From Bradyrhizobium sp. AUGA SZCCT0176 (GTDB lineage: Bacteria > Pseudomonadota > Alphaproteobacteria > Rhizobiales > Xanthobacteraceae): a stretch of DNA of 64,000 nt. A program made the position numbers and the translations under genes. Each line of letters opens with the position of its first letter. Positions within the stretch are counted from its first letter, which is position 1. Positions 36,190 to 44,644 of the stretch are shown here, piece by piece. The notes beneath the pieces are model-generated. The model saw nothing but the letters and a program-made list of their open reading frames with translations. It was not told the origin of the DNA and did not search any database. Location of the stretch: the NCBI RefSeq assembly GCF_018130145.1, contig NZ_JAFCMB010000005.1:248001-312000 (forward strand), read 5' to 3'.

Positions 36190-36969
36190 TCAAGTCCGGT
36201 AGCTCGCGTCGATGCGATCGAGTTTGCGCAGGAGCGGTGGCCACACCAGGTTGGTCGAGCGCATTTCAGCCCGATCAGGATTGCTGAACAGTTGCGCGTT
36301 CTTGTAGACCACCGCCTGTTCGACCGGATAGGCTGATGGCCCGAGCATGCGGGTGCGCACCTGCATCGTGCAAGCCCGCTCCAGATGGTACATGCGCTCG
36401 AAGGCGGAGGCGACCGAGCGGCCGACGGTGAGCGTGCCGTGATTGCGCAGCAGCATGTGGTTCTTGTTGCCGAGGTCCTTTTGCAGCCGCGGACGCTCGT
36501 CATGATCCAGCGCGATGCCTTCATAGTCGTGATAGGCGAGGTCATGGGTGACCAGTTGCGCGGTCTGGTTCATCGGTAGCAGGCCGTCCATGCAGCTCGC
36601 CACTGCCGTGCCGTCGGGCGTGTGCAGATGCAGCACGCAGCCGGCGTCCTCGCGCACCTCATGGATCGCCGAATGGATGGTGAAGCCGGCCGGGTTGATG
36701 CTGTAGTCGCTCTGGGTGAGCTGGTTGCCGTTGAGGTCGACTTTGACCAGGCTCGAGGCGGTGATCTCGTCGAACATCAGGCCGTAGGGATTGATCAGGA
36801 AATGATGCTCGGGGCCGGGCACGCGCGCCGAGATGTGGGTGTCGACGAGATCGTCCCAGCCATAGAGCGCGACCAGCCGATAGGCGGCGGCGAGATCGAC
36901 GCGCTGGTTCCACTCGGCATCGGTCATGCCGGACGGTACTTCCTTGAGGCGAGCTTCGGCTGGCGACAT
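36190..36969 (-). CDS. Class II aldolase/adducin family protein
   Basis: About 259 residues. The metal-binding histidines appear in CVLHLHTPDGTAV (about 92-104) and RNHGTLTVG (about 155-163), and the N-terminal NQRVDLAAAYRLVALYGWDD segment fits the fold of fuculose-phosphate aldolases and ribulose-phosphate epimerases. Many bacterial members of this subgroup have no proven reaction. Start ATG 36969 follows GGGAGAAACCGGTC. It precedes the epimerase gene in the same direction. Confidence 0.88.
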   Translation of the reverse strand: MSPAEARLKEVPSGMTDAEWNQRVDLAAAYRLVALYGWDDLVDTHISARVPGPEHHFLINPYGLMFDEITASSLVKVDLNGNQLTQSDYSINPAGFTIHSAIHEVREDAGCVLHLHTPDGTAVASCMDGLLPMNQTAQLVTHDLAYHDYEGIALDHDERPRLQKDLGNKNHMLLRNHGTLTVGRSVASAFERMYHLERACTMQVRTRMLGPSAYPVEQAVVYKNAQLFSNPDRAEMRSTNLVWPPLLRKLDRIDASYRT

Positions 36970-37073
36970 GACCGGTTTCTCCCGTGCAATGCTGGTTTTC
37001 GCAGGCGAGCCTAGCCCTGCGTCCGCACCACAGCAAGGCGCTGGCTGTTATGCCTTTGTGCTCTTGATATGGG

Positions 37074-38723
37074 CTACGGCGCCGGAATGGCCAGCAGGGA
37101 GGAAATGGCGCGGCCGCGAATATCGTAGACGCGCGCGAACACGACGTCGTCGCGCTTGATTTCCACCATCACCGGCGCGGTGAGGCCCTTGCAATAGAAT
37201 TCGCCCAGCGTCATTGCGAAGTCGGCGGCGTTGCTGTCCCAGCCGATGGTGAAATCCGGACCGAGCGCGACTTGCGCCGGACGTTGCGGGCCGCACACCG
37301 CAACCTTCCACTTGCGCCCGCTCGGTGCGACTTCCTGTCGCTCGACCAGTTCCTCGCGCAGGCCGTCGGAAGCCTGCTTCAGCGCCAGGCCCCAATAGTC
37401 CAGCATGAAGAAATTGTCGGCGGAGCGGACCGTGCCGGCGATGTGATTGAAGTGGGTGTATTCGTAAGGATGCAGGCGGATCATTTCGCTGAGCGGCAGC
37501 AACAGCCCGAACGCAAACGCCGCAAGTGCTGCGGGTTGCCAGCTGCGGCGGTTTTCCTTCAGCCAGGTCATGCCCCGGCCGAAGGCGACGCCGGCCAGCA
37601 CCGCCATTGGCGGGATCACGAACACGAAATGCCGGATGCCGTTGTAGAGCGCGGGCCGCTTCACCATCGCGATCACCAGCGGCAGCGTCGCCGCCATCGT
37701 GAGCATCAACATAATGGTCTTGCGCCGGGCGGGCACGTCGGTGCGCGACAGCGACATGAAGGTGCCGATGATGCCGGCGAACAACAGCGCCAGCAGCACT
37801 TCGGGGAGCTGCAGCGCGAACAGCGTCGGCAGATATGACCACGGCATGTCCGGCACCGACACCAGCGCGCCGTCGAACATTTCCTTCCAGGGCTTTTCGA
37901 AGAAATGCGAGAAATAGGTCAGCGCCTTGAACGGATGGTCCGGCTCCATGATCGCCCATGGCCATACCAGGCCCATCAGCAGGTAGCCGAACACGAGGCC
38001 CGGCAGCAGCACGTAAACCACATGGCCGAAGCGATGCGCGGCCTCGCGCGCGCCTTGCGTACGATATTCCTCGATCAGCAACGGCACGAAACCGACCATG
38101 GCGTAGACCAGCGCCAGCCCGCCGAGAATGCGGCAGCCGATGGCAAGTCCGGCACCAAATCCGACGATCAGGATGGTTCGCGGCGAGGGCGAGGGATATT
38201 CCTCCGCGAGGCGGACCAGACCCAGGATCAGGATCACCATCGAGACCGCGAATGGCGCGTCCTTCGGGTTCATGAACATGTGGCCGTAGAAGGTCGGGCA
38301 CAGCGCCAGCAGCAACAGCGTCGCGAGCCCGGCCAGCGGACCGCCGACGCGCCGCGCGAGCCGCCACGTCACGGCAAGTCCGATGACGCCGACGACGGCG
38401 CCGAGCAGGCGGCGCGTTTCGAACAGTTCGAGCGGGATGACCTTGTGCAGCAGTGCCGCCGCCATGTCGAAGCCGCCGCCGTACATGTAGAGATTGGCGA
38501 ACGACAGCGCGCCGACATCCTTGAAACCGGAACCATACATGCGCAGCAACAGCTCGGCATATTCGGCGTGGGTGTAATCGTCCCAGCCCAGTCCGTAATC
38601 ACGGAAGGTCAAACCTGCGACCAGGGTGACAGCGGCCAGCACGACCATGGCTAGGTCGTCCCAAGTCCGCTCCATCGAGCGCCGCTCGGGCGTATCGACG
38701 GCAGATGTCGTGATGGCTGACAT
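37074..38723 (-). CDS. GT39/ArnT-like membrane glycosyltransferase
   Basis: About 549 residues with about ten membrane helices. The first extracytoplasmic loop contains DYGLGWDDYTHAEYAELLL (about 44-62) with paired aspartates, the hallmark of dolichyl/polyprenyl-phosphate mannosyltransferase-like (GT39/GT83) enzymes, and the second half ends in a large periplasmic domain (about 440-540). A possible role is sugar transfer to lipid or protein in the periplasm; the acceptor is unknown. It is divergent from the next gene and co-directional with the aldolase, 104 bp away. Confidence 0.82.
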   Translation of the reverse strand: MSAITTSAVDTPERRSMERTWDDLAMVVLAAVTLVAGLTFRDYGLGWDDYTHAEYAELLLRMYGSGFKDVGALSFANLYMYGGGFDMAAALLHKVIPLELFETRRLLGAVVGVIGLAVTWRLARRVGGPLAGLATLLLLALCPTFYGHMFMNPKDAPFAVSMVILILGLVRLAEEYPSPSPRTILIVGFGAGLAIGCRILGGLALVYAMVGFVPLLIEEYRTQGAREAAHRFGHVVYVLLPGLVFGYLLMGLVWPWAIMEPDHPFKALTYFSHFFEKPWKEMFDGALVSVPDMPWSYLPTLFALQLPEVLLALLFAGIIGTFMSLSRTDVPARRKTIMLMLTMAATLPLVIAMVKRPALYNGIRHFVFVIPPMAVLAGVAFGRGMTWLKENRRSWQPAALAAFAFGLLLPLSEMIRLHPYEYTHFNHIAGTVRSADNFFMLDYWGLALKQASDGLREELVERQEVAPSGRKWKVAVCGPQRPAQVALGPDFTIGWDSNAADFAMTLGEFYCKGLTAPVMVEIKRDDVVFARVYDIRGRAISSLLAIPAP

Positions 38724-39102
38724 GGCTATTGGCTAACCCGGTGTCCCCTTTGGCCCAGCGTTTGCGCTTTTGAGCCTCTTTCCCCGGCATCCATATAGCG
38801 CAGTTCCATTTTCAAGTAATTGAGAATTGTGGTCTAATTCCCTGATGCAATGCAACAAATTGGCGGTAATTAGTAGGCCGTAGATATACGGGAGGCGTCT
38901 GAATGGCAGCTGAATGGCGCGATCGGCGCCTGAATTTGCAGAGGGAAGGCTTCCGCTGCCAAGGGATTTTTCAGGGGATTTTTGAGGAACCGTTTTTTGA
39001 GGAACCCTGTGCAGAATTGCTGGTTGGCGGTGCGCACATTATGACGGTATCGTGGCATAGGCGGTTTGCGAGCATTTCGGGCGCAGCCGGGGGGTTAGTT
39101 CG
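38724..39102. other. Intergenic region between divergent membrane-protein genes
   Basis: About 380 bp. It contains short direct repeats near 38970-39010 (GGGATTTTTCA then GGGATTTTTGAGGAACCG then TTTTTTGAGGAACC), and a plus-frame ORF from 38903 that I reject because it lacks a ribosome binding site and normal codon use. The 5' part is A/T-richer than the window average (AAATTGGCGGTAATTAGTAG). No promoter was placed with confidence. Confidence 0.5.
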
Positions 39103-39996
39103 ATGATGGTTGGCATGTTGGTCGCGGGTACCGGCCTTGTTTTGGCGGGCCTGCTGGCGATTGGCTACGGAATCACGATCAACGAGTTCAGCACCGGCAA
39201 CACGCTGATCCTCTCCGGCGTGACCGGGTTTTGCACGGGCGCGATCATGCTCGGGCTCGGGGTGGCGGTGCGGGAACTGAAGAACATCGCGTGGCAGCTC
39301 GGTGCTGGCGTATCCCGGCCGCGCGGCGAGGCCATGGTACGGCCGGTGCTTCCACCGGGTATGTTACCGGAGGCTGGTTCAGGCGACGGCGCTGTTCCAT
39401 TCAAGCTAGAGACCGCCGAGAGTGCCGGCGGCGAGCCCGCCGCACCTGCTGCCGCGTCGCCGTCTCCGCCGCCATGGCAGGGTGAGGCCGCCACACGCGA
39501 GCGCCCGCGTGGCGACCTGCCGACGGAATCCGAGCCGGCCGAGGCTGCGCCCAAGCCAAAGCGCAATCTGTTGTTTTCCTCAACGTCGCGAAAGGAACGC
39601 GAGCGCGCACAGGCGAGGACCAGCGAGCCGCTGCCGCCGGATCTGTTGTCGCCGGATCTTCGCCCTAATCCGCCAGCCGCGCCGCCGCCGCCAGTCCCCG
39701 CCGAAACGCAACCGCCATCGTTCGACGATGCCTGGCCGAAACCGGAGCGATCGCGGCCTGGCGAGACCCCGCCGCCGCGTCGCGCGGGCCGGACACCCCC
39801 GGCATTCGACGAACCAAACGGCGCCCCGCCGCGTAATGACCAACAGCCGGCCGTAACGGTGCTGAAATCGGGCGTCGTCGACGGTATGGCCTATTCGCTC
39901 TATTCGGACGGATCGATCGAGGCCCAGATGCCCGAGGGCATGATGCGCTTTGCTTCCATCGACGAGCTGCGCACGCATCTCGATCAGCGGCCCTGA
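39103..39996 (+). CDS. Proline-rich membrane protein with conserved C-terminal motif
   Basis: About 297 residues; family not recognised. Two N-terminal membrane helices (about 5-23 and 35-53) are followed by a 180-residue Pro/Ala/Arg/Glu-rich region that is probably disordered, and a compact C-terminus with VVDGMAYSLYSDGSIEAQMP and MRFASIDELRTHLDQ, reminiscent of small globular motifs at the end of cell-envelope proteins in this group. The cytoplasmic tail is the larger part. ATG 39103 has a G-rich stretch upstream but no strong ribosome binding site. The next gene is MucR, about 200 bp downstream. Confidence 0.8.
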   Translation: MMVGMLVAGTGLVLAGLLAIGYGITINEFSTGNTLILSGVTGFCTGAIMLGLGVAVRELKNIAWQLGAGVSRPRGEAMVRPVLPPGMLPEAGSGDGAVPFKLETAESAGGEPAAPAAASPSPPPWQGEAATRERPRGDLPTESEPAEAAPKPKRNLLFSSTSRKERERAQARTSEPLPPDLLSPDLRPNPPAAPPPPVPAETQPPSFDDAWPKPERSRPGETPPPRRAGRTPPAFDEPNGAPPRNDQQPAVTVLKSGVVDGMAYSLYSDGSIEAQMPEGMMRFASIDELRTHLDQRP

Positions 39997-40152
39997 AGCG
40001 CACAATACTTGGCCAGCAATACGGCGTGAAAATAAAACGCCGTTGTTCTTGTCAGATTCCCGGTAATTCGGTCATATTCGCCAAGTCGTATTACATTCCC
40101 TGTGCGTATAGGCGCGGCCGGATACTTTCAGCACCCTACGCGCTCGCGCGTT

Positions 40153-40171
40153 CGCGATCCCAAGGATCGCG
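40153..40171. promoter_or_regulatory. Short palindrome upstream of the MucR-type gene
   Basis: CGCGATCC (40153-40160) and GGATCGCG (40164-40171) form a perfect 8-bp inverted repeat with a three-base centre, 27-45 bp before the MucR start codon. Another half-like GCGATT follows. MucR proteins autoregulate and bind A/T-rich sites, so this GC-rich palindrome is not an obvious MucR site; it may be an operator for another protein or an mRNA hairpin in the 5' leader. Confidence 0.3.
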
Positions 40172-40197
40172 TTTGCGATTCCCAGGAAGGTTGAGCC

Positions 40198-40611
40198 ATG
40201 ACCGATTCCGCCGGCAAGACGCCCGTCGAACTGACCGCCAATATCGTATCGGCCTATCTCAGCAATAATCCGACGCAGGCCTCTGAAATCCCGAACCTGA
40301 TCAGCCAGGTTCACGCCGCGCTGCTGCGGGTATCGACCGGCCGGATCGAGACGCCGCTCGAACCGGCAAAGCCGGCCGTGTCCGTCAAGAAATCGATGAC
40401 CCCGGAGTATCTGATCTGTCTCGAGGACGGCAAGCGCTTCAAGTCGCTGAAGCGCCATCTGCGCACGCAATACAACATGACGCCGGAGCAATATCGCGAC
40501 AAATGGGGCCTTCCGCCCGACTATCCGATGGTCGCGCCGAATTATGCGGTGGCCCGTTCGCAGCTCGCCAAGAAGATGGGCCTCGGCCAGCAGGCGCGGA
40601 AGCGGAAATAG
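40198..40611 (+). CDS. MucR/Ros family transcriptional regulator with an incomplete zinc site
   Basis: About 137 residues. The DNA-binding region of the Ros/MucR fold is clear: YLICLEDGKRFKSLKRHLRT then YNMTPEQYRDKWGLP (about 71-106). In canonical Ros the zinc ligands are C-x2-C-x9-H-x3/4-H; here they are Cys74, Asp77, His87 and Gln91/Tyr92, so the second Cys and second His are replaced. Zinc-free MucR homologues with the same fold exist in Mesorhizobium. MucR proteins are global repressors of surface polysaccharide, motility and symbiosis genes. AGGAAGG before ATG 40198 sets the start. Confidence 0.92.
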   Translation: MTDSAGKTPVELTANIVSAYLSNNPTQASEIPNLISQVHAALLRVSTGRIETPLEPAKPAVSVKKSMTPEYLICLEDGKRFKSLKRHLRTQYNMTPEQYRDKWGLPPDYPMVAPNYAVARSQLAKKMGLGQQARKRK

Positions 40612-40615
40612 CAAA

Positions 40616-40660
40616 GCGTTTTCGAGCGAAGTGGATACCGGTTCGCGTTAAGAAAACGCG
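40616..40660. repeat. Dispersed palindrome GCGTTTTC...GAAAACGC
   Basis: GCGTTTTC (40616-40623) pairs with GAAAACGC (40652-40659) around an inner, imperfect inverted segment (AGCGAAGTGGATACCGGTTCGCGT). A second copy of this family is at 61326-61369. It lies between the convergent MucR and SufE genes, 4 bp after the MucR stop codon, and might serve as a bidirectional terminator-like barrier. Confidence 0.85.
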
Positions 40661-41089
40661 TCAGGAAGCGGTGGCAAGCGCCTCGCGCGCATCGGAGCGG
40701 ATGCGCTCGACCATCGAGCGCAGGCCGTTGGAGCGCTGCGGCGTCAGATGCTCGCGAAATCCGAGTTCGTCGAACAGGGCAATCGCATCCGTCGACAGGA
40801 TCTGCTGCGGCGTGTGCCCGGAATAGAGCGTTAGCAGGATCGCAATCAGGCCGCGCACGATGTGGGCGTCGCTGTCGCCGAGGTAGTTCAGGCGCGGTTC
40901 GCTGTTGCCGCTGCGGTCGAGCTGCTTCGAGAGCCAGACCTGGCTGGCGCAGCCGTTGACCTTGTTGGCCGTGGAATGCTCGGCTTCCGGCATCGGCGCA
41001 AGCGTGCGCCCGAGTTCGATGACGTACCGATAACGGTCGTCCCACTCGTCCAGCAGCTCAAAATTTTCCCTGATCTCGTCGATCGTCAT
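40661..41089 (-). CDS. sufE: SufE family Fe-S cluster assembly protein
   Basis: About 142 residues. It starts MTIDEIRENFELLDEWDDRY and carries the sulfur-accepting cysteine in KVNGCASQVW (Cys47), the SufE signature. SufE takes persulfide sulfur from the cysteine desulfurase SufS for iron-sulfur cluster assembly in the cytoplasm. Length and motif are normal for the family. The remaining suf genes are not in the window. A GTG at 41113 is an alternative start eight residues upstream; ATG 41089 matches the usual N-terminus. Confidence 0.93.
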   Translation of the reverse strand: MTIDEIRENFELLDEWDDRYRYVIELGRTLAPMPEAEHSTANKVNGCASQVWLSKQLDRSGNSEPRLNYLGDSDAHIVRGLIAILLTLYSGHTPQQILSTDAIALFDELGFREHLTPQRSNGLRSMVERIRSDAREALATAS

Positions 41090-41191
41090 CGTGGCCCGCG
41101 TCCCGTGTTCCACCGTCTATATAGGATGCGGGCGGAGCGAAAGCGACGAAAATGGAACCGGTTCCGGGCCTATTTTCCAGCCATTATTCCG

Positions 41192-41611
41192 TCAATGCAC
41201 AGACGTGCCGCGCCACTCGGCTGCGAGATCCTCTTGCGTGAGCGTATCGCGCGGCGCGGTGGCCGCCAATGTGGCTTCGTCGCCGCCCGGGCCGTCGATC
41301 GAGCCGGTGTGGTCGGGGGCTTTCTTGTCGGGCTTATCGGGCTTATCGGGCTTGTCGGTGATGATCTGATACAGCTTGCGCGCGCCGTCCTGCGCGCGCT
41401 GGCCGATCACGGTCGCGGCCTGGCCGCCGACTTCACAGGCCGCCGGCTGGCGCTTGCAGAACTGCCCCATGTCGGAGACGGCCGCGGTCGCGGCCGATAC
41501 GGCTTCGGAGGCGCCGATCTGCGGCAGCTTGTCCGATTCAGGCGTCTTTTCTCTGGGCAGCAGCACGAGCACCAGTCCGAGCCAGAACACCATGCGAAGC
41601 AGAAAGAACAT
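41192..41611 (-). CDS. DUF5330 family small membrane/exported protein
   Basis: About 139 residues. The N-terminus MFFLLRMVFWLGLVLVLLPR is a membrane helix or uncleaved signal; the central DMGQFCKRQPAACEVGGQAA segment with two cysteines is the DUF5330 core found across Rhizobiales. The C-terminus has the low-complexity DKPDKPDKPDKK run encoded by a 9-bp tandem repeat, then a charged tail. Function unknown; a periplasmic location is likely. Confidence 0.82.
   Translation of the reverse strand: MFFLLRMVFWLGLVLVLLPREKTPESDKLPQIGASEAVSAATAAVSDMGQFCKRQPAACEVGGQAATVIGQRAQDGARKLYQIITDKPDKPDKPDKKAPDHTGSIDGPGGDEATLAATAPRDTLTQEDLAAEWRGTSVH
41324..41359. repeat. 9-bp tandem repeat within the DUF5330 gene
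   Basis: Four units of CTTRTCGGG (41324-41332, 41333-41341, 41342-41350, 41351-41359). On the coding minus strand they give four consecutive Asp-Lys-Pro triplets. Because the unit is three codons long, gain or loss of units keeps the frame, so length variation among strains is likely. Confidence 0.9.
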
Positions 41612-42046
41612 CTCGCGACCCCGGTCGTTTCTTTTGGTCCTGTTGCGGTTATGTCCGCAGGTTTACTCCTGACTATCAGCCGTCGATAAATCGCAAGTGT
41701 TTGCATTGAAGTAAATTCGCCGAAAATTCGCTGAAAATTCCAATGATTTGATTCGACGTAAATTTTCGATTGATATTCGCGAACACAAAAAAGTGGGCGT
41801 GCCGGGGCCGTCCACCATTTCGAAACCATAGATTGATTGCGCCGGAAACCTGTCGTTCACCATCCGCGTCGAATGAGCGTTCCGTAACGGGTTAAAGCTC
41901 CGCGAATGCACGGTGTTTGCCGCCCGGCCGCCGTGCCTTAGCGTTCGCTTAAGTTCGCTCTGACACGGTGGGCCAAAGATAAAGGGGGCGTTCCGGCGCG
42001 TCTGCAAAGCCAACCTGCCAGACGAACAAGCCGAAGCGCAAAAGCC
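41612..42046. other. Intergenic region upstream of the PAS histidine kinase
   Basis: About 435 bp. An A/T-rich patch (41700-41770) with GAAAATTC direct repeats lies near the middle and may hold promoters for both divergent genes. One GANTC site occurs (TGATTCGA near 41753) and one TTAA half-site near 41892, neither arranged as a full CtrA box. No ORF with a good start, RNA gene or family repeat was seen. Confidence 0.45.
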
Positions 42047-43897
42047 GTGAGTGTTTTGAGTATCATCCGCGATTGTCTCGATGCGCTGCTGCATCCGTCC
42101 GCACGATATGATGCGCTGACGCGCGCGCGGCATCGCGCCTTTATGGCGCCGCGGCTGCTCGGCAGCCTCGCCGCCTTTGCGGCATTCCCGGTCTACCTGG
42201 CGATGCGCGGTGCGCCCACGGCCATCGAGGTTGCGGCTTTTGCCTGGCTGATCGCACCCATCCTGCTGTCATGGTTCCTGTCGCGCACCGGTCGTTACGA
42301 CGGCGCGCATATTCTGTCGTCGCTGGCGCTGGCCGGTCTCGTCATGATGGTCGCCGCGACGACCGGAGGCATTGAGTCCTTTGCCGCGGTCGGGCTGGTC
42401 GTGGTTCCGCTTGAGGCCGCGCTCTCGGCCTCGCGCCGCGTCGTCGCGTTTGCCTCGGCGCTGGCGTTGTCCTGCGCCGCGCTATTGATTGCCCTCGGGC
42501 ATTTCGACCTGTTGCCGGTGGTGGAGCCGAACGCGGCGTTGCGTAGCGTCCTGATGGCGGTTGGAATAGCAGCGGCGACGCTCTATGCCGTCGGTCTCGC
42601 CTTTGGCTCGGAATCGCTGGCGCGTACCAGCGTCGCGCTGCTCAGTGTCGAGGAAGACCGCTACCGCCTGCTGGCGCTTAACATGAGCGACGTGATTTCA
42701 CGCCACAGCCGCAACGGCGCGGTGCAGTTCATTTCGCCCGCCGCGGAAACCATGCTGGGCGCTTCAGTCACGCGGCTTGCAGGTCACGGCCTGTTCGACC
42801 GCGTCCATGTGGCCGATCGTCCGGCCTATCTGACCGCATTGTCGGACGCCGCGCGTGGCGGCGAGGCGCGCAGCGTCGAGTTCCGGCTGCGGCGCGATGT
42901 CGCCCGCGGCCAGAGCAACTCCGATTTCATCTGGGTCGAGATGCGCTGCCGGCCGCTCGAGCATGCCTCGCCCGAGGCCGAAGTCGTCGCCGTGATGCGC
43001 GACGTCACCGACCGCAAGATGCAGGAGCAGGCGCTGGAGTTGGCGCGTACCGCCGCCGAACGGGCGGATGCGTCCAAAACGCGTTTCCTCGCCACCATGA
43101 GCCATGAACTGCGCACGCCGCTCAACGCCATCATCGGGTTCTCCGAGATGATCGTTCAGGAAGATGTGCTGATGATCGACGCGGCGCGCCGCAAGGAATA
43201 TGCGCAGCTGATCAACGATTCCGGGCAGCATCTGTTATCGGTCGTCAACGGCATTCTCGACATGTCGAAGATGGAGTCCGGCAATTTCGAGATTTCGCCC
43301 GAGCCATTCGCGCCGCGCGCCGCATTGCTGCATTGCTGCAACCTGCTGGCCCTGAAAGCGCGCGAAAACGGCGTCGATCTCGTCACCCGTGCGCCGGAAG
43401 ATCTGCCCATGATGACGGGCGATCCACGCGCCTTCAAACAGATCGTGCTGAATCTGGTCGCCAACGCCGTCAAGTTCACCGAGCGCGGCGGCAATGTCAC
43501 GGTCTCGGCTGCGGTCGAGGGCTCGCGCCTGATGCTTCGCGTTACCGACACCGGGGTCGGCATCGCACCCGACGATCTCAAGCGGATCGGCGATCCGTTC
43601 TTCCAGGCCGGCAAGACCTATCAGCGCAAGCACGAAGGCACCGGCCTCGGGCTGTCGATCGTGAAGGGCCTGGTCGGATTGCACCATGGCGAGGTGAATG
43701 TGCAGAGCAAGGTCGATGAGGGAACCACGGTAACCGTGGTCTTGCCGCTTGCCTTCGCGCCGTCGGCAGTGGAATTGAATTCGCCTTCGAGCCAAGTATC
43801 TTCGAGCCAAGCACCTTCGAGCAATGTCGCGACGCTGAAGCCGGCGCTGCGATCAGGATTACAAGACCAAGCCCATCAGGTGAAGAAAAGTGCCTAA
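42047..43897 (+). CDS. Membrane PAS-domain sensor histidine kinase (DivJ/PleC-like)
   Basis: About 616 residues. The N-terminal 190 residues hold five or six membrane helices, then a PAS domain (about 200-325), a HisKA helix with the phosphorylated histidine in FLATMSHELRTPLNAIIGFS (about 344-363), and a HATPase domain (about 455-575) with NLVANAVKFT, DTGVGIAPDD and GTGLGLSIVKGL. The layout and the HisKA sequence match alphaproteobacterial cell-cycle kinases of the DivJ/PleC/PdhS group, but family membership within the group is not settled. GTG start at 42047. The tail overlaps a peptidoglycan-binding gene by eight bases. Confidence 0.92.
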   Translation: MSVLSIIRDCLDALLHPSARYDALTRARHRAFMAPRLLGSLAAFAAFPVYLAMRGAPTAIEVAAFAWLIAPILLSWFLSRTGRYDGAHILSSLALAGLVMMVAATTGGIESFAAVGLVVVPLEAALSASRRVVAFASALALSCAALLIALGHFDLLPVVEPNAALRSVLMAVGIAAATLYAVGLAFGSESLARTSVALLSVEEDRYRLLALNMSDVISRHSRNGAVQFISPAAETMLGASVTRLAGHGLFDRVHVADRPAYLTALSDAARGGEARSVEFRLRRDVARGQSNSDFIWVEMRCRPLEHASPEAEVVAVMRDVTDRKMQEQALELARTAAERADASKTRFLATMSHELRTPLNAIIGFSEMIVQEDVLMIDAARRKEYAQLINDSGQHLLSVVNGILDMSKMESGNFEISPEPFAPRAALLHCCNLLALKARENGVDLVTRAPEDLPMMTGDPRAFKQIVLNLVANAVKFTERGGNVTVSAAVEGSRLMLRVTDTGVGIAPDDLKRIGDPFFQAGKTYQRKHEGTGLGLSIVKGLVGLHHGEVNVQSKVDEGTTVTVVLPLAFAPSAVELNSPSSQVSSSQAPSSNVATLKPALRSGLQDQAHQVKKSA

Positions 43898-44636
43898 GCG
43901 AACGATCGAGGACGACGAGATGCCGCGCCGCCGCCGTGGCGCGAAAGTGGTTGCAGTCGACGCGGAAGAAGAGCGTGGATTTGTGATGCGCATGCTCTTG
44001 CACAGTCCGAAGGACATGCTGGCCGGCGCGCTGGCCGTTGCCGCCATCGGCGCCATCCTCACCAACGCCTTGTTTCTGCAGGCCGGTCGTCATCCGTCGC
44101 CGATGTTCGGTTCGGTCGTGACGTTGCCGGTGCCCGCGGTTGCGAATCCGCTGCCCCGTCCGCGCCCGGTTGAACTCGCGGCGCGTTCCGCCGAGCCTCC
44201 GGAACCGAAACCCGTCGAGGCCAAACCCGCCGAGAGCAGGAACGTGGATCCCAAATCCGCTGACCCCAAAAACACTGACCCCATGACCAATCTGGTGGTC
44301 AGATCGACCGGTTCGGCTCCCGCTGCAGCTTCCAGCATTGCCCTTCCGGCGGCCAAGCCGGCCGGGTCCGCTCCGGCCACGACAGCCCATGTCGTGAGGC
44401 CGCCGGCGCCGATTCCGGCCTCCGCGCAATCCGCGGGCGCGCGCCGCGTGGCGTTAGTGCAGCGCGCGCTGACCGAATACGGCTACGGCCAGTTGAAGCC
44501 GACCGGCGCCGTCGGTGCCGACACGCAGGCGGCAATCACGAAATTCGAGCGCGACCGCAAGCTGCCGGTGACCGGACAGATGTCCGACCGACTGGTGAAA
44601 GAGCTCACCGCAATGACCGGCCGTCCAATCGAGTAA
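43890..44636 (+). CDS. Peptidoglycan-binding domain membrane protein
   Basis: About 248 residues. A cytoplasmic basic N-terminus (PKRTIEDDEMPRRRRGAK) precedes one membrane helix (about 42-62), a 110-residue Pro/Ala/Glu/Lys-rich periplasmic linker with DPKSADPKNTDP repeats, and a C-terminal PG_binding_1 domain (about 185-245: ALTEYGYGQLKPTGAVGADT then ITKFERDRKLPVTGQMS). Such proteins attach to the cell wall. The GTG start overlaps the kinase stop by eight bases, so both proteins are made from one mRNA, suggesting a linked role in envelope sensing or division. Confidence 0.87.
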   Translation: MPKRTIEDDEMPRRRRGAKVVAVDAEEERGFVMRMLLHSPKDMLAGALAVAAIGAILTNALFLQAGRHPSPMFGSVVTLPVPAVANPLPRPRPVELAARSAEPPEPKPVEAKPAESRNVDPKSADPKNTDPMTNLVVRSTGSAPAAASSIALPAAKPAGSAPATTAHVVRPPAPIPASAQSAGARRVALVQRALTEYGYGQLKPTGAVGADTQAAITKFERDRKLPVTGQMSDRLVKELTAMTGRPIE

Positions 44637-44644
44637 GCTGGGCC

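Noticed and set aside
38903..39106. Small plus-strand ORF before the proline-rich membrane protein
   Set aside because: No ribosome binding site, odd composition with repeated FEEP-type residues from short direct repeats, and no relation to a family.
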